From DATGIQ01 sp035295665 (GTDB lineage Bacteria > Planctomycetota > Planctomycetia > Gemmatales > Gemmataceae), in the NCBI GenBank assembly GCA_035295665.1, contig DATGIQ010000504.1, forward strand, positions 1 through 55,089: 55,089 nucleotides of DNA, read 5' to 3'. This document shows, in pieces, positions 41,651 to 51,175 of the stretch (within the stretch, counting starts at the first letter, position 1; the number at the start of each line of letters is the position of its first letter). The position numbers were made by a program, and so were the translations under genes. The notes under the pieces are model-generated. The model saw only the letters and a program-made list of their open reading frames with translations. It did not search any database and was not told the DNA's origin.

Positions 41651-43066
41651 ATGAATGCGTGGGCGTGGCTTCGGCTCTTGGCAGTGATCGGCTTGGCGGT
41701 GACGCTGCGAGGCGCGCTCAGCTCCCGCGAGCCTCGTGCAAGCGAGGCGGAACCCGCGCCCGTCTCGGTCCCAGCGACGGCTGACCAGCCACGGGCGATG
41801 GGGACTTCCTCCTGTTCCGGACGCGCTTGCCACGGAAGCCTGGAACCGACGGGAAACGAGCTGGTCCGGCGCAACGAATACACGAAATGGCTCCTCCATG
41901 ACAAGCACGCTCAGGCGTACCTGGTGCTCTGGGGCGAACGCTCGGAAACCATTGCCAAGAATTTGGGTCTCAAGGCCGCCCACACGGCGGAACAGTGTCT
42001 GGCGTGCCATCAATATCCCACGGCGTCGGCCCTTGTGAATCAGCACCGTGAGAGCGAGGAGCTCGGCTTCGGCGTCGGTTGCGAGGCATGTCATGGTGGG
42101 GCCAAGAACTGGCTGGAATCCCACACCCAAAAACTTTCTCCCAAGCAGAAGGCGGAAGATGGGATGATCGACGTGGGCCAACCTGCGCAGTTGGCCAAGA
42201 CGTGTGTCGGCTGCCATGTGGGTTCGCCGGCCGCTCCTGGTTTTCCCGGCGTGCGCGATGTGAATCATGACCTGATTGCGGCCGGACACCCGCGCCTGAA
42301 TTTTGAGTTTGCAGCATATCTCATCAACGTGCCGCCCCACTGGAACGAAAAGAAGGAAACTCGCTCCCCCGAATCGGCATCGGGCACCTGGGCCGTGGGC
42401 CAAGCAATCACGGCCAAGGCAGCCCTGGAGTTGCTCGTTCACCGGGCCAGCCCGGCCAAGGCTGACGCTCGGCAACTTCCCTGGCCCGAGTTCGCCGAAT
42501 ACGATTGTTTCGCCTGTCATCACGATTTGCAGGCTACGAGCTGGCGGCAAGAGGCGGGGCATGTGAGCCGGCCGCCGGGTTTACTCCGTCCGAGCGTGTG
42601 GTATTACACTATGCCCCGGATGCTTGCCGAACCGCGCTACGCGAATGTTCCCGATCTGGTGAAGGCGTTCGATGATCTTGAAGGATTGCTGCGGATGCCT
42701 TACCCCAATGCCAACCGGGTCGCTGACACAGCCCGAAAGGCGAGCCGGCAAATCGACACTCCCTTGCTGGAAAAACTGGCGAGCCTGCGTACCGATGCCA
42801 GGTCCTTGGCGCTGGCCTACCGAAAAGATCTGGAGAATGGCCCGCGTATCGCGGCCCGGGATAATTGGGACGCTGCATCGCAGCTGTACCTGGCGCTTGC
42901 GGCCCTTCAAGAGGACCAGCGCGATCCATCCATCGAAGCGGCGATCCGGGAACTCATCACGAAACTGGCCTTTCCGGCAGACAAGGGACCGAAGGAGAGA
43001 TACGATAGTCCGAAAGATTATCAACCGAAGCGCATCCAGGAAATCTTGAAGGCACTCGGTGAGTGA
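41651..43066 (+). CDS. Multiheme c-type cytochrome (cytochrome c554-like)
   Basis: A 471-residue exported protein (signal segment LRLLAVIGLAVTLRGAL). Heme motifs: CSGRACH (a CX4CH form) near residue 55, then CLACH, CEACH, CVGCH and CFACH, so four standard sites and one with unusual spacing. The order S/C-rich first motif, W-rich WLLHDKHAQAY, HTAEQCLACHQYP, GVGCEACHGGAKNWLESH, LAKTCVGCHVG, GHPRLNFEF is that of the cytochrome c554/MHC family common in planctomycetes. The C-terminal third is helical and without heme. It is transcribed away from the redox operon at 34685-41391 and could be its electron partner. Confidence 0.88.
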   Translation: MNAWAWLRLLAVIGLAVTLRGALSSREPRASEAEPAPVSVPATADQPRAMGTSSCSGRACHGSLEPTGNELVRRNEYTKWLLHDKHAQAYLVLWGERSETIAKNLGLKAAHTAEQCLACHQYPTASALVNQHRESEELGFGVGCEACHGGAKNWLESHTQKLSPKQKAEDGMIDVGQPAQLAKTCVGCHVGSPAAPGFPGVRDVNHDLIAAGHPRLNFEFAAYLINVPPHWNEKKETRSPESASGTWAVGQAITAKAALELLVHRASPAKADARQLPWPEFAEYDCFACHHDLQATSWRQEAGHVSRPPGLLRPSVWYYTMPRMLAEPRYANVPDLVKAFDDLEGLLRMPYPNANRVADTARKASRQIDTPLLEKLASLRTDARSLALAYRKDLENGPRIAARDNWDAASQLYLALAALQEDQRDPSIEAAIRELITKLAFPADKGPKERYDSPKDYQPKRIQEILKALGE

Positions 43067-43159
43067 AACAATCCGTGGGCGCGAAGGCGAACAGTGAGAA
43101 GGTAACGCCGCGAAACGCAAACGTCCTCTCATCATAGAGCCGACCAACCAGGAGTCATC

Positions 43160-46054
43160 ATGGCCAACCCCCTCATCGAAGTGCAAAAGTTCGGACAGAG
43201 TATCTGGTACGATAACATCCGCCGTGGGCTCATCACCTCGGGCGAGCTCATGAGCATGGTGGACCACGACGGGTTGCTGGGCGTGACCTCGAACCCGGCG
43301 ATTTTCACCGCGGCCATCACCGGGAGCCCGGATTATGACCAGCCTCTCAAAGCTCATGTGGCCCAAAAGGTCGGCACGGCCGTAGCAATCTACGAGAAGC
43401 TGGCCATGGAGGATATTCAGCTCGCCGCCGACGTGCTCTACTCCGTCTATCTCCGCACGAACCGGATTGATGGCTACGTGAGCTTTGAGGTTTCCCCGTA
43501 CCTCGCCAACGATACCGAGGGAACCCTCAAGGAAGCGCGACGGCTGCACGCTGCCCTGGGCCGGGAAAATGTGCTCATCAAAGTCCCCGCCACGCCGGCC
43601 GGCATCCCTGCCATCCAGACGCTGATCGGTGAAGGAATCGGCGTGAATGTCACCTTGTTGTTCGCGGTCGAGGCTTACGAAAAGGTGGCCAACGCCTACA
43701 TGACCGGCCTCGAACACTACGCCGCCAAAGGAGGTGATTTGAGCAAGGTCGCCAGCGTGGCCAGCTTTTTTATTAGCCGCATCGATTCGCTTATCGACGA
43801 TAAAATTGCCGGTCCTGGTCAGATGCTCGATACCACCAAGGACTCCCGGCGGCGCGAACAGCTCAAGAAGCTGGTAGGCAAGATCGCCATCGCCAACGCC
43901 AAGTTGGCTTATGCCCGCTACAAGGAGATCTCCAGCAGCGATCGCTGGAAAGCGCTCGCCGCCAAGAAGGCCATGCCGCAGCGGCTCCTGTGGGCCAGCA
44001 CCAGCACCAAGAACCCAAAATATCCCAAGACACTTTACGTGGACGAGCTGATTGCAGCGGAGACGGTCAACACGGTCCCGGCAGATACGTTTGTGGCATT
44101 CCGCGAACAGGGAAAAGCTCGGCCCAGCTTGACCGAGAACTGGGCCGAAAGCCTCGAACAAGCGCGCGAGACCTTGGCCACCTTGGAGGAAGTCGGCATT
44201 TCCATGAAGGAAGTGACCGACACCCTCCTCGCCGACGCCGTCAAGAAATTCTCCGATCCGTTCGATAAGCTCCTTGCCTCCGTGGAGCAAAAACGCCAGG
44301 CCCTGCAAAGCGGATTGGCTTCCCAAACCTACTCCGTGGGCTCTTTCGCCGACGCCGCCAAGAAAAATCTCGAAGAGTGGCGTGTCCAAGGTAAGATTCG
44401 CCGTCTGTGGGCTGGAGACGGCTCCATCTGGTCGGGGCAGGATGAAAAGGATTGGTTGGGTTGGCTGCACATTGTCGACGGTCAGCGCGAGCACAGCGAA
44501 CACTTCGTGCAAATGGTCGACGATATCAAGAGCAGCGGTTTCAAAACGGCACTGCTGCTGGGCATGGGTGGATCGAGCCTGGCCCCGGAAGTGTGGAAGA
44601 AGACCTTCGGCAAGGTAACGGGCTTCCCGGAGCTTTATGTGCTCGACTCGACCGTACCGGCCCAGGTCAAGGCAATCGAGAAAAAGCTGGACCTCAAACA
44701 GACGCTCTTCATCGTCTCGTCGAAGTCCGGCGGCACGATCGAACCCAATGTCTTCAAACAGTACTTCATGGAGAAGGTGAAGCAGGCGGTTGGTGCCGAT
44801 CAGGCCGGGTCACGTTTCATCGCGATTACCGACCCGAAGACCAAGATGAACGAGATCGCCAAGAAGGATCGCTTCCGGCACATTTTCTTTGGACTCAAGA
44901 GCATCGGCGGTCGATTCTCGGCGCTGTCCAACTTCGGCATGATTCCCCTGACCATCATGGGCGTGGATGTGATCGATTTCCTCGATCGCACGGAGATCAT
45001 GGTCCAGGCGTGCGCTTCGTGTGTGCCGCCGGAATTGAACCCGGGGGTCGTGCTGGGCACGATCATGGGAACGTTGGCGAAGGAAGGACATGATAAGGTC
45101 ACGATCATCGCTTCCCCGAAGATCGCTAGCCTGGGTGCCTGGCTCGAACAGCTCTTGGCCGAGTCCACGGGCAAAGCCCACCCCGTAACCAAGCAGGGCA
45201 CGGGCCTGATCCCGGTTGACGGCGAAAAAGTCGGCCCGCCGGATGTCTACGGCAAAGACCGGCTGTTCGTTTACGAGCGGCTGGCATCGGCTCCGGCGAA
45301 GGAGCAGGACGAGGCCGTGGCGGCCCTGGAAAAGGCCGGCCACCCGGTGGTGCGTATCAATCTGGCCGACCCAATGGATATCGGACAGGAGATGTTCCGT
45401 TGGGAGATCGCCACGGCCGTGGCTGGCTCAATCCTTGGGATCAACCCGTTCAACCAGCCGGACGTAGAGGACGCCAAGGTAGCCGCCCGCAGCCTGATGG
45501 CGGAGTACACCAAGAAAGGGAGCTTGCCGGCCGACAACGCCGTGGTCGAAGACGGCGGCATCAAACTGTTCACCGATCCGCGCAACGCCGATGCCATTGC
45601 CACGGCCGCCGGTGGCGCCAAGGGAGCGGCTGCTTACCTGAAAGGCCATCTGGCACGCATTAAGCCCGGCGACTACTTCGCCATCAACGCCTATCTCGAA
45701 ATGAACGATGCCCACGACCAGGAACTTCAGGCCCTGCGCCACGCCGTGCGGGATAGCAAGAAAGTGGCGACGACGCTCGGCTACGGCCCGCGCTTCCTTC
45801 ACTCGACCGGCCAACTCCACAAGGGCGGCACCAATAACGGCGTCTTTCTCCAGATTACCTGCGACGACGCCGAGGACGTGCCGATCCCGGGTGAAGCCTT
45901 CAGCTTCGGCATTTTGAAGCAGGCCCAGGCGCTGGGCGACTTCAAGGTGTTGTCGGAGCGCAACCGGCGCATCCTGCGGGTTCACCTGGGAGCCAACGTA
46001 CGGGAGGGGTTGGCTCGGCTGCGCCAAATCATTCAGCAGGCGTTGGCCAAGTGA
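43160..46054 (+). CDS. tal-pgi: Bifunctional transaldolase/glucose-6-phosphate isomerase
   Basis: A 964-residue fusion. Residues about 1-370 are transaldolase (TSNPAIFTAAITGS, ENVLIKVPATPAGIPAI with the Schiff-base lysine, GVNVTLLFAVEAYEKV, LLWASTSTKNPKYPKTLYVD). The rest is phosphoglucose isomerase (LLGMGGSSLAPEVW, FIVSSKSGGTIEPNVF, FSALSNFGMIPLTIMG, YGPRFLHSTGQLHKGG). It links fructose-6-phosphate of glycolysis with the non-oxidative pentose phosphate branch. AGGAG lies before ATG 43160. It is the first gene of a run with tkt, gnd, zwf and glk. Confidence 0.95.
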   Translation: MANPLIEVQKFGQSIWYDNIRRGLITSGELMSMVDHDGLLGVTSNPAIFTAAITGSPDYDQPLKAHVAQKVGTAVAIYEKLAMEDIQLAADVLYSVYLRTNRIDGYVSFEVSPYLANDTEGTLKEARRLHAALGRENVLIKVPATPAGIPAIQTLIGEGIGVNVTLLFAVEAYEKVANAYMTGLEHYAAKGGDLSKVASVASFFISRIDSLIDDKIAGPGQMLDTTKDSRRREQLKKLVGKIAIANAKLAYARYKEISSSDRWKALAAKKAMPQRLLWASTSTKNPKYPKTLYVDELIAAETVNTVPADTFVAFREQGKARPSLTENWAESLEQARETLATLEEVGISMKEVTDTLLADAVKKFSDPFDKLLASVEQKRQALQSGLASQTYSVGSFADAAKKNLEEWRVQGKIRRLWAGDGSIWSGQDEKDWLGWLHIVDGQREHSEHFVQMVDDIKSSGFKTALLLGMGGSSLAPEVWKKTFGKVTGFPELYVLDSTVPAQVKAIEKKLDLKQTLFIVSSKSGGTIEPNVFKQYFMEKVKQAVGADQAGSRFIAITDPKTKMNEIAKKDRFRHIFFGLKSIGGRFSALSNFGMIPLTIMGVDVIDFLDRTEIMVQACASCVPPELNPGVVLGTIMGTLAKEGHDKVTIIASPKIASLGAWLEQLLAESTGKAHPVTKQGTGLIPVDGEKVGPPDVYGKDRLFVYERLASAPAKEQDEAVAALEKAGHPVVRINLADPMDIGQEMFRWEIATAVAGSILGINPFNQPDVEDAKVAARSLMAEYTKKGSLPADNAVVEDGGIKLFTDPRNADAIATAAGGAKGAAAYLKGHLARIKPGDYFAINAYLEMNDAHDQELQALRHAVRDSKKVATTLGYGPRFLHSTGQLHKGGTNNGVFLQITCDDAEDVPIPGEAFSFGILKQAQALGDFKVLSERNRRILRVHLGANVREGLARLRQIIQQALAK

Positions 46055-46093
46055 GCAGCATGAAAACCCCTAGAATACCGGCGCACGAGCCAC

Positions 46094-46129
46094 GACCGTG
46101 AGGGAGCGCTGCTCCCTTTCCTGACGGTC
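46094..46129 (+). promoter_or_regulatory. Nested hairpin between tal-pgi and tkt
   Basis: Inner stem GGGAGC (46102-46107) with GCTCCC (46111-46116), then TTT; outer stem GACCGT (46094-46099) with ACGGTC (46124-46129). It may attenuate or protect the mRNA between the two genes. Confidence 0.4.
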
Positions 46130-46153
46130 GGAGCTAGTCAGAAAGGAGCACCT

Positions 46154-48265
46154 GTGGGCACGACTGCGACGCCAACCGACTGGAAACACTCCATTGAACA
46201 AAAAACCGTCAACACGATCCGCACGCTTTCCATGGACGCGGTGCAGGCAGCCAACTCCGGCCATCCCGGCACGCCCATCGCCATGGCTCCGGTGGCCTAT
46301 TGCCTGTGGCAGCGGTTTCTCCGCTTTGACCCGGCCGATCCGATCTGGCCCAACCGGGATCGGTTCGTGCTGTCGATGGGCCATGCCTCGATGTTGCTGT
46401 ATTCGCTGCTGCACCTGAGCGGCGTCAAAGCCGTGAACGCCAAGTACGAACGGCTGGGCGAACCTACCGTGAAGCTGGACGATATCAAGCACTTCCGCCA
46501 GCTCGACAGCAAATGTGCCGGCCATCCCGAATATCGCTGGACCAGCGGCGTGGAGACAACGACCGGCCCGCTCGGCCAAGGAGTGGCCACCAGCGTCGGC
46601 ATGGCCATCGCCGGCAAATGGCAGGCGGCGTACTTCAACCGTCCCGGCTTCGATTTGTTTGACTATGATGTGTATGCCTTGGCCGGGGATGGCTGCATGA
46701 TGGAGGGCATCTCCGGCGAAGCGGCTTCGCTCGCCGGTCACCTCAAGCTCAATAACCTCTGCTGGATTTACGACAATAACAAAATCACCATCGAGGGGAA
46801 CACCTCGTGGGCGTTTTCCGAAGATGTGGCCACGCGCTTCATTGGCTATGGCTGGAACGTGACGCGGGTCGGCGACGCCAATGACCTCGACATGCTGGAG
46901 CGGGCGTTCAAGACCTTCAAGAGCGCCAGCGACCGGCCGACGCTGATCATCGTCGATAGCCACATTGCCTGGGGCGTTCCCGGCAAACAGGATCACCATT
47001 CGGCTCACGGCGAGCCGTTGGGCGAGGCAGCCATCACCGCCGCGAAAGAATTCTATGGTTGTCCGCCCGACAAGTTCATCGTGCCCGACGGCGTTTATGA
47101 GCATTTCCAGGACGGCATGGGCCGGCGTGGCCACGGTCTCCGCGAAGCTTGGTTCGCCAAGTTCCGCGAGTACGAAGGCAAATATCCAGAGCAGGCCCAG
47201 TATTTACAGGCGATGCAGCAACGCGAGCTGCCGGCCGGCTGGGACAAGGACCTTACCACCTATCCGGCCGATCCGAAGGGAAAGGCGGGGCGCATCGCCT
47301 CCGCGGAGGTGCTGAACAAAATCGCTCCGCACGTTCCCTGGCTGCTGGGTGGCTCGGCGGACCTGACCCCGTCCACGAAGACGCGCATGACTTTTTCGCA
47401 GAACGGCAAAAAGGAGGCCGCCGGCGATTTCCTTGCGGAAAGCCATGCCGGGCGGAATCTCCACTTCGGCATCCGCGAACATGCCATGGGAGCGATCCTC
47501 AATGGCCTGGCGTTGTCGAAGGTGCGGCCCTACGGCTCCGGCTTTCTGATTTTTAGCGACTATGGCCGGACGCCGATTCGTTTGGCGGCCATCATGGAAA
47601 TCCCGGTGATTTACATTTTCACGCATGATTCCATCGGGGTGGGCGAGGACGGGCCGACGCACCAGCCCATTGAGCAGCTGGCATCGCTGCGGGCCATCCC
47701 CGGCCTGATCACGTTGCGGCCCTGCGATGCGAACGAGGTGGTCGAAGCGTGGAAGGTGATCATGAAGTCGCGCCACGAACCGGTCGCCTTGATCTTGACC
47801 CGGCAGGACTTGCCGACCCTGGATCGCAGCAAATACGGGCCGGCAGCCGGACTGGCCAAGGGAGCGTATGTCCTGGCCGATGCTGCGGGGGGCAAGCCAG
47901 ATGTGCTCCTCTTGGCCACGGGGAGTGAGGTGTACCTGTGCATCGAGGCCTACGAACGGCTCAAGGCGGAGGGGATCAACGCGCGCGTGGTCAGCATGCC
48001 GTCGTGGGAAATCTTCGAGTACAACTGTGCCCGGGATCCCAGCTACCGTGAAACCGTCCTTCCTGCTTCCGTGGCGGCGCGCGTGGCGGTGGAACAGGCG
48101 TCCGGCTTCGGCTGGGAACGCTACGTCGGCCTGAACGGGTCCATCGTCGCCATGCGCACCTTCGGAGCGTCGGCACCGTTGAAGGAGCTTCAAAAGAAGT
48201 TCGGCTTCACGGTCGAAAACGTGATCGCTGCGGCCAAGGAGCAGCTCAAGAAAACGAAGCGCTGA
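46154..48265 (+). CDS. tkt: Transketolase
   Basis: A thiamine-diphosphate enzyme that moves two-carbon units between pentose phosphate sugars; 703 residues. Signatures: MDAVQAANSGHPGTPIAMAP at the N-terminus, the ThDP motif GDGCMMEGISGEAASLAGHLKLNNLCWIYDNN, HSAHGEPLG, and the pyrimidine domain FGIREHAMGAILNGLAL, IYIFTHDSIGVGEDGPTHQPIEQLASLRAIP. The start is GTG 46154 with AAAGGAG upstream. Located 99 bases after tal-pgi. Confidence 0.97.
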   Translation: MGTTATPTDWKHSIEQKTVNTIRTLSMDAVQAANSGHPGTPIAMAPVAYCLWQRFLRFDPADPIWPNRDRFVLSMGHASMLLYSLLHLSGVKAVNAKYERLGEPTVKLDDIKHFRQLDSKCAGHPEYRWTSGVETTTGPLGQGVATSVGMAIAGKWQAAYFNRPGFDLFDYDVYALAGDGCMMEGISGEAASLAGHLKLNNLCWIYDNNKITIEGNTSWAFSEDVATRFIGYGWNVTRVGDANDLDMLERAFKTFKSASDRPTLIIVDSHIAWGVPGKQDHHSAHGEPLGEAAITAAKEFYGCPPDKFIVPDGVYEHFQDGMGRRGHGLREAWFAKFREYEGKYPEQAQYLQAMQQRELPAGWDKDLTTYPADPKGKAGRIASAEVLNKIAPHVPWLLGGSADLTPSTKTRMTFSQNGKKEAAGDFLAESHAGRNLHFGIREHAMGAILNGLALSKVRPYGSGFLIFSDYGRTPIRLAAIMEIPVIYIFTHDSIGVGEDGPTHQPIEQLASLRAIPGLITLRPCDANEVVEAWKVIMKSRHEPVALILTRQDLPTLDRSKYGPAAGLAKGAYVLADAAGGKPDVLLLATGSEVYLCIEAYERLKAEGINARVVSMPSWEIFEYNCARDPSYRETVLPASVAARVAVEQASGFGWERYVGLNGSIVAMRTFGASAPLKELQKKFGFTVENVIAAAKEQLKKTKR

Positions 48266-48358
48266 ACGGTACCTCGAAAGGGATTGTGAATCTATCTCGA
48301 TGTCCGCCGTTCCCGACCACGGGCCACCGGACACACACCTTCTGAAAAGGAGAGCAAC

Positions 48359-49432
48359 GTGCAACTGGGCATGATCGGCTTGGGGCGCATGGGGCAGAAC
48401 ATGGTGGTCCGGCTGGCGAAGGCCGGACACCAAGTCGTTGTCAATGACAGCAAAGCAGCGGTCGTCGAAGAGACGCTCCAGCGCGCGTCGAAAGAAGCGA
48501 ATTCCAAGGCCGTGGGAACCAGCACCCTCAAGGACTTGATCTCGAAACTCACCGCGCCGCGGGCCGTCTGGTTGATGGTGCCTGCCGGCGTGGTGGACCG
48601 CGTCATCGCCGACTTGGTCCCACTCCTCCAGAAAGGCGATATCCTGATCGACGGCGGCAATTCCTACTACATCGATGATATTCGCCGCAGCAAAGAACTG
48701 GCCGCCAAGGGCATCCATTATCTCGACGTCGGCACCAGCGGCGGCGTCTGGGGGCTGGAACGTGGCTATTGCCAGATGATCGGCGGCGATGCAGAAGCTG
48801 TGAAGCATCTCGACCCGATCTTCCGGGCGCTGGCTCCGGGGGAAGGCCAAACCCCGGCCACGAAGGTACAGGCTCTGGACGACAAGGGAAAGTCGGCAAG
48901 CCAAACGCGGACAGCCAAGGGGACGTCGGTGCAGGGCTACCTTCATTGCGGGCCATCGGGCGCTGGCCACTTCGTCAAAATGGTCCACAATGGGATCGAG
49001 TATGGCCTGATGGCTGCATATGCCGAAGGCTTCAACATCCTCAAGCACGCCAATGTGGGCAAGCAGGGCCGCGAACACGCCAGCGCCGAGGTCACGCCCC
49101 TGCGCAGTCCCGAACACTATCAGTACGATTTCAATCTGCAGGAAATCGCCGAGGTCTGGCGGCGCGGCAGCGTGGTGGCCTCCTGGCTGCTCGACTTGAC
49201 CGCCGAGGCGCTGTTGGAAAATACGGAGCTGCCGATGGAAGAACAAACGGTCAAGGAGCATGGCGTGCCCGATTCCGGCGAAGGCCGCTGGACCTTGCTG
49301 GCCGCGATCGATGAAAGCGTGCCGTGCACGGTCCTCAGCGCCGCGCTCTATTCTCGTTTCACCTCACGCCACGAAGAACAATTCGCCTGGAAGATCGCCC
49401 AGGCTATGCGTCGGAAGTTTGGTGGCCACTGA
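48359..49432 (+). CDS. gnd: 6-phosphogluconate dehydrogenase, short decarboxylating type
   Basis: Oxidises and decarboxylates 6-phosphogluconate to ribulose-5-phosphate; 357 residues. GMIGLGRMGQNMVVRLAKAGH is the dinucleotide-binding glycine motif; DGGNSYYIDDIRRSKELAAKGIHYLDVGTSGGVWGLERGYCQMIGG and HCGPSGAGHFVKMVHNGIEYGLM are the substrate and catalytic segments (Lys, Asn). The shorter C-terminus is the type found in many bacteria with NAD-linked enzymes. Start GTG 48359 has AAAAGGAGAG upstream. The gene is followed by a strong hairpin before zwf. Confidence 0.95.
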   Translation: MQLGMIGLGRMGQNMVVRLAKAGHQVVVNDSKAAVVEETLQRASKEANSKAVGTSTLKDLISKLTAPRAVWLMVPAGVVDRVIADLVPLLQKGDILIDGGNSYYIDDIRRSKELAAKGIHYLDVGTSGGVWGLERGYCQMIGGDAEAVKHLDPIFRALAPGEGQTPATKVQALDDKGKSASQTRTAKGTSVQGYLHCGPSGAGHFVKMVHNGIEYGLMAAYAEGFNILKHANVGKQGREHASAEVTPLRSPEHYQYDFNLQEIAEVWRRGSVVASWLLDLTAEALLENTELPMEEQTVKEHGVPDSGEGRWTLLAAIDESVPCTVLSAALYSRFTSRHEEQFAWKIAQAMRRKFGGH

Positions 49433-49442
49433 TCCACGCGGT

Positions 49443-49475
49443 GTTTCGCGGCGGTTCTACGAACCGCCGCGAAAC
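49443..49475 (+). promoter_or_regulatory. Perfect 15-bp hairpin between gnd and zwf
   Basis: GTTTCGCGGCGGTTC (49443-49457) pairs perfectly with 49461-49475 around the triloop TAC. It lies ten bases after the gnd stop and 29 bases before zwf. There is no T-run, so it may be a processing or stability element rather than a true terminator. Confidence 0.6.
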
Positions 49476-49504
49476 GGTTCCGAAGATCTTGGAGATCGTT
49501 ATTC

Positions 49505-51133
49505 ATGCTGCAAAAAGAAGCATCCAAGTCCCTGCTGCCGCAGCCGAATATCCTGGTCATCTTCGGCGGCGACGGCGACCTTGCTTGGCGGAAGCTCCTC
49601 CCAGCGGTGTACAACCTCAACGTCGATGGCGCGTTACCGTCGCACTTTGCCGTGGTATGTTTCGGCCTACCTAGCACCAAGGAAGGCGAGGATGGCGATC
49701 CGGACGAATACATTCGCAAACGGGCGCGGGATGGAATCTCGCGGTTTTCCCGGCAGGCGCTGGACGACAGTCGTTGGACGGATTATGCCCGCGGATTGTT
49801 TTTCGTCCCGGGCAGCTTCGGGGATGCCCGCGCCTACGCCCAGCTCAAGGCGAAGCTGGAGTCGCTGGACCAGCAATTCGGAATTCCGGGAAGCCGGGTC
49901 TTTTACCTGTCCATCCCGCCGACGCTTGTGGGGATGTGCGTGGAGCACCTCAAGTCCGCCGGAATGGTCAGCGATCCCGAAGAAGCCCATGCCTTCACGC
50001 GGGTGATTGTGGAAAAGCCCATCGGCCGCGACCTCCCGACGGCCCGCGAAGTCATCCGCGCCGTCGGCCAGGCTTTCGATGAGAGCCAAACTTATCGCAT
50101 CGATCATTACCTCGGCAAGGAAACCGTGCAGAATCTGTTGGTGCTCCGTTTCGCGAACAGCATCTTGGAGCCATTGTGGAATCAGAAGTATATCGACCAC
50201 GTGCAGATTACCGTGGCCGAGGAGGAAGGGCTGGCCCAATGGAACCATAAAACCGGCGAGATGACCGCCAGCCGGGTTGGTTATTATGAAGGGGTGGGCG
50301 CTCTCCGCGATATGCTCCAGAACCACATGCTCCAAGTGTTGTGTGTGGCCGCCATGGAGCCGCCTTATTCCCTTGACCCCGATGTGGTGCGCGACGCCAA
50401 GGTAGAGGTCTTGCACTGCCTGCGTCCCATGACCGCCGCCGACGTCAAGAAAAACGTCGTGCGGGGTCAATACATCGAAGGGGACGAACATGGCCACCGC
50501 GTACCGAGCTACCGGCACGAAGTCCGGAAATCATTTGAGGAATGGTCGCGGAAAAGCAATCCTCCGAAACCGATCCCTCCCGAATCGGTGAACTCGACCA
50601 CGGAAACGTTCGTGGCCATGCGGGTCTTCATCGATAACTGGCGCTGGGCCGGTGTCCCCTTTTACCTGCGCACCGGTAAACGGCTTCCCAAGCGTGCCAG
50701 TGAGGTGGCCATTCAGTTCAAGGAAGTGCCCCAGGTGCTCTTCAACGCCCACCCCGATGTTCCCCTGGAGCCAACGGTCCTGGCGTTGCGCGTGCAGCCG
50801 GAGGAAGGCCTATCCATGCGCATCGCCTCGAAGCTGCCCGGACCCAAGGTACGGATCTACCCGGTCAAGATGGAGTTCAATTACAGCTCGAGTTTTGGCG
50901 GCATCTCGCCGGAGGCGTACGAACGGCTGATCCTGGATGTGATGGCCGGCGACGCCACGCTGTTCATGCGCCGCGATGCGGTCGAAACGGCCTGGCAATT
51001 TGTGATGCCGATCCTCGAACAATGGGAACACGAGCGGGTGTTGAACTTGCCCGAGTACCAGTGTGGAACCTGGGGACCGATCGAAGCGGATCGCCTGATC
51101 GAAGCCGACGGCCGGCACTGGAGGACCTTATGA
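49505..51133 (+). CDS. zwf: Glucose-6-phosphate 1-dehydrogenase
   Basis: First step of the oxidative pentose phosphate pathway; 542 residues. NILVIFGGDGDLAWRKLLPAVYNL is the coenzyme-binding GxxGDLxxRKL motif, VIVEKPIGRDLPTAREV the next conserved block, and RIDHYLGKETVQNLLVLRF the active site with the catalytic histidine and lysine. The C-terminal alpha/beta domain (VPFYLRTGKRLPKR, IRIYP-like VRIYPVKMEFNY, AYERLILDVMAGDATLFMRRD) is complete. Follows gnd by 72 bases and precedes glk by 42, supporting an operon. Confidence 0.97.
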   Translation: MLQKEASKSLLPQPNILVIFGGDGDLAWRKLLPAVYNLNVDGALPSHFAVVCFGLPSTKEGEDGDPDEYIRKRARDGISRFSRQALDDSRWTDYARGLFFVPGSFGDARAYAQLKAKLESLDQQFGIPGSRVFYLSIPPTLVGMCVEHLKSAGMVSDPEEAHAFTRVIVEKPIGRDLPTAREVIRAVGQAFDESQTYRIDHYLGKETVQNLLVLRFANSILEPLWNQKYIDHVQITVAEEEGLAQWNHKTGEMTASRVGYYEGVGALRDMLQNHMLQVLCVAAMEPPYSLDPDVVRDAKVEVLHCLRPMTAADVKKNVVRGQYIEGDEHGHRVPSYRHEVRKSFEEWSRKSNPPKPIPPESVNSTTETFVAMRVFIDNWRWAGVPFYLRTGKRLPKRASEVAIQFKEVPQVLFNAHPDVPLEPTVLALRVQPEEGLSMRIASKLPGPKVRIYPVKMEFNYSSSFGGISPEAYERLILDVMAGDATLFMRRDAVETAWQFVMPILEQWEHERVLNLPEYQCGTWGPIEADRLIEADGRHWRTL

Positions 51134-51175
51134 TCCCTCCAGCTTTTCCAGCACCATTCCCAAGAGACTCACGCC

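Noticed and set aside
41609..42562. Minus-strand frame inside the multiheme cytochrome gene
   Set aside because: The plus-strand protein has five heme motifs and a signal peptide; the antisense frame has no recognisable features.
42581..44512. Very long minus-strand open frame opposite the cytochrome and tal-pgi genes
   Set aside because: It spans two clear genes and an intergenic gap; its length is explained by codon bias of the opposite strand.
47204..49261. Long minus-strand open frame opposite tkt and gnd
   Set aside because: Both plus-strand genes are unmistakable and the antisense product has no family likeness.
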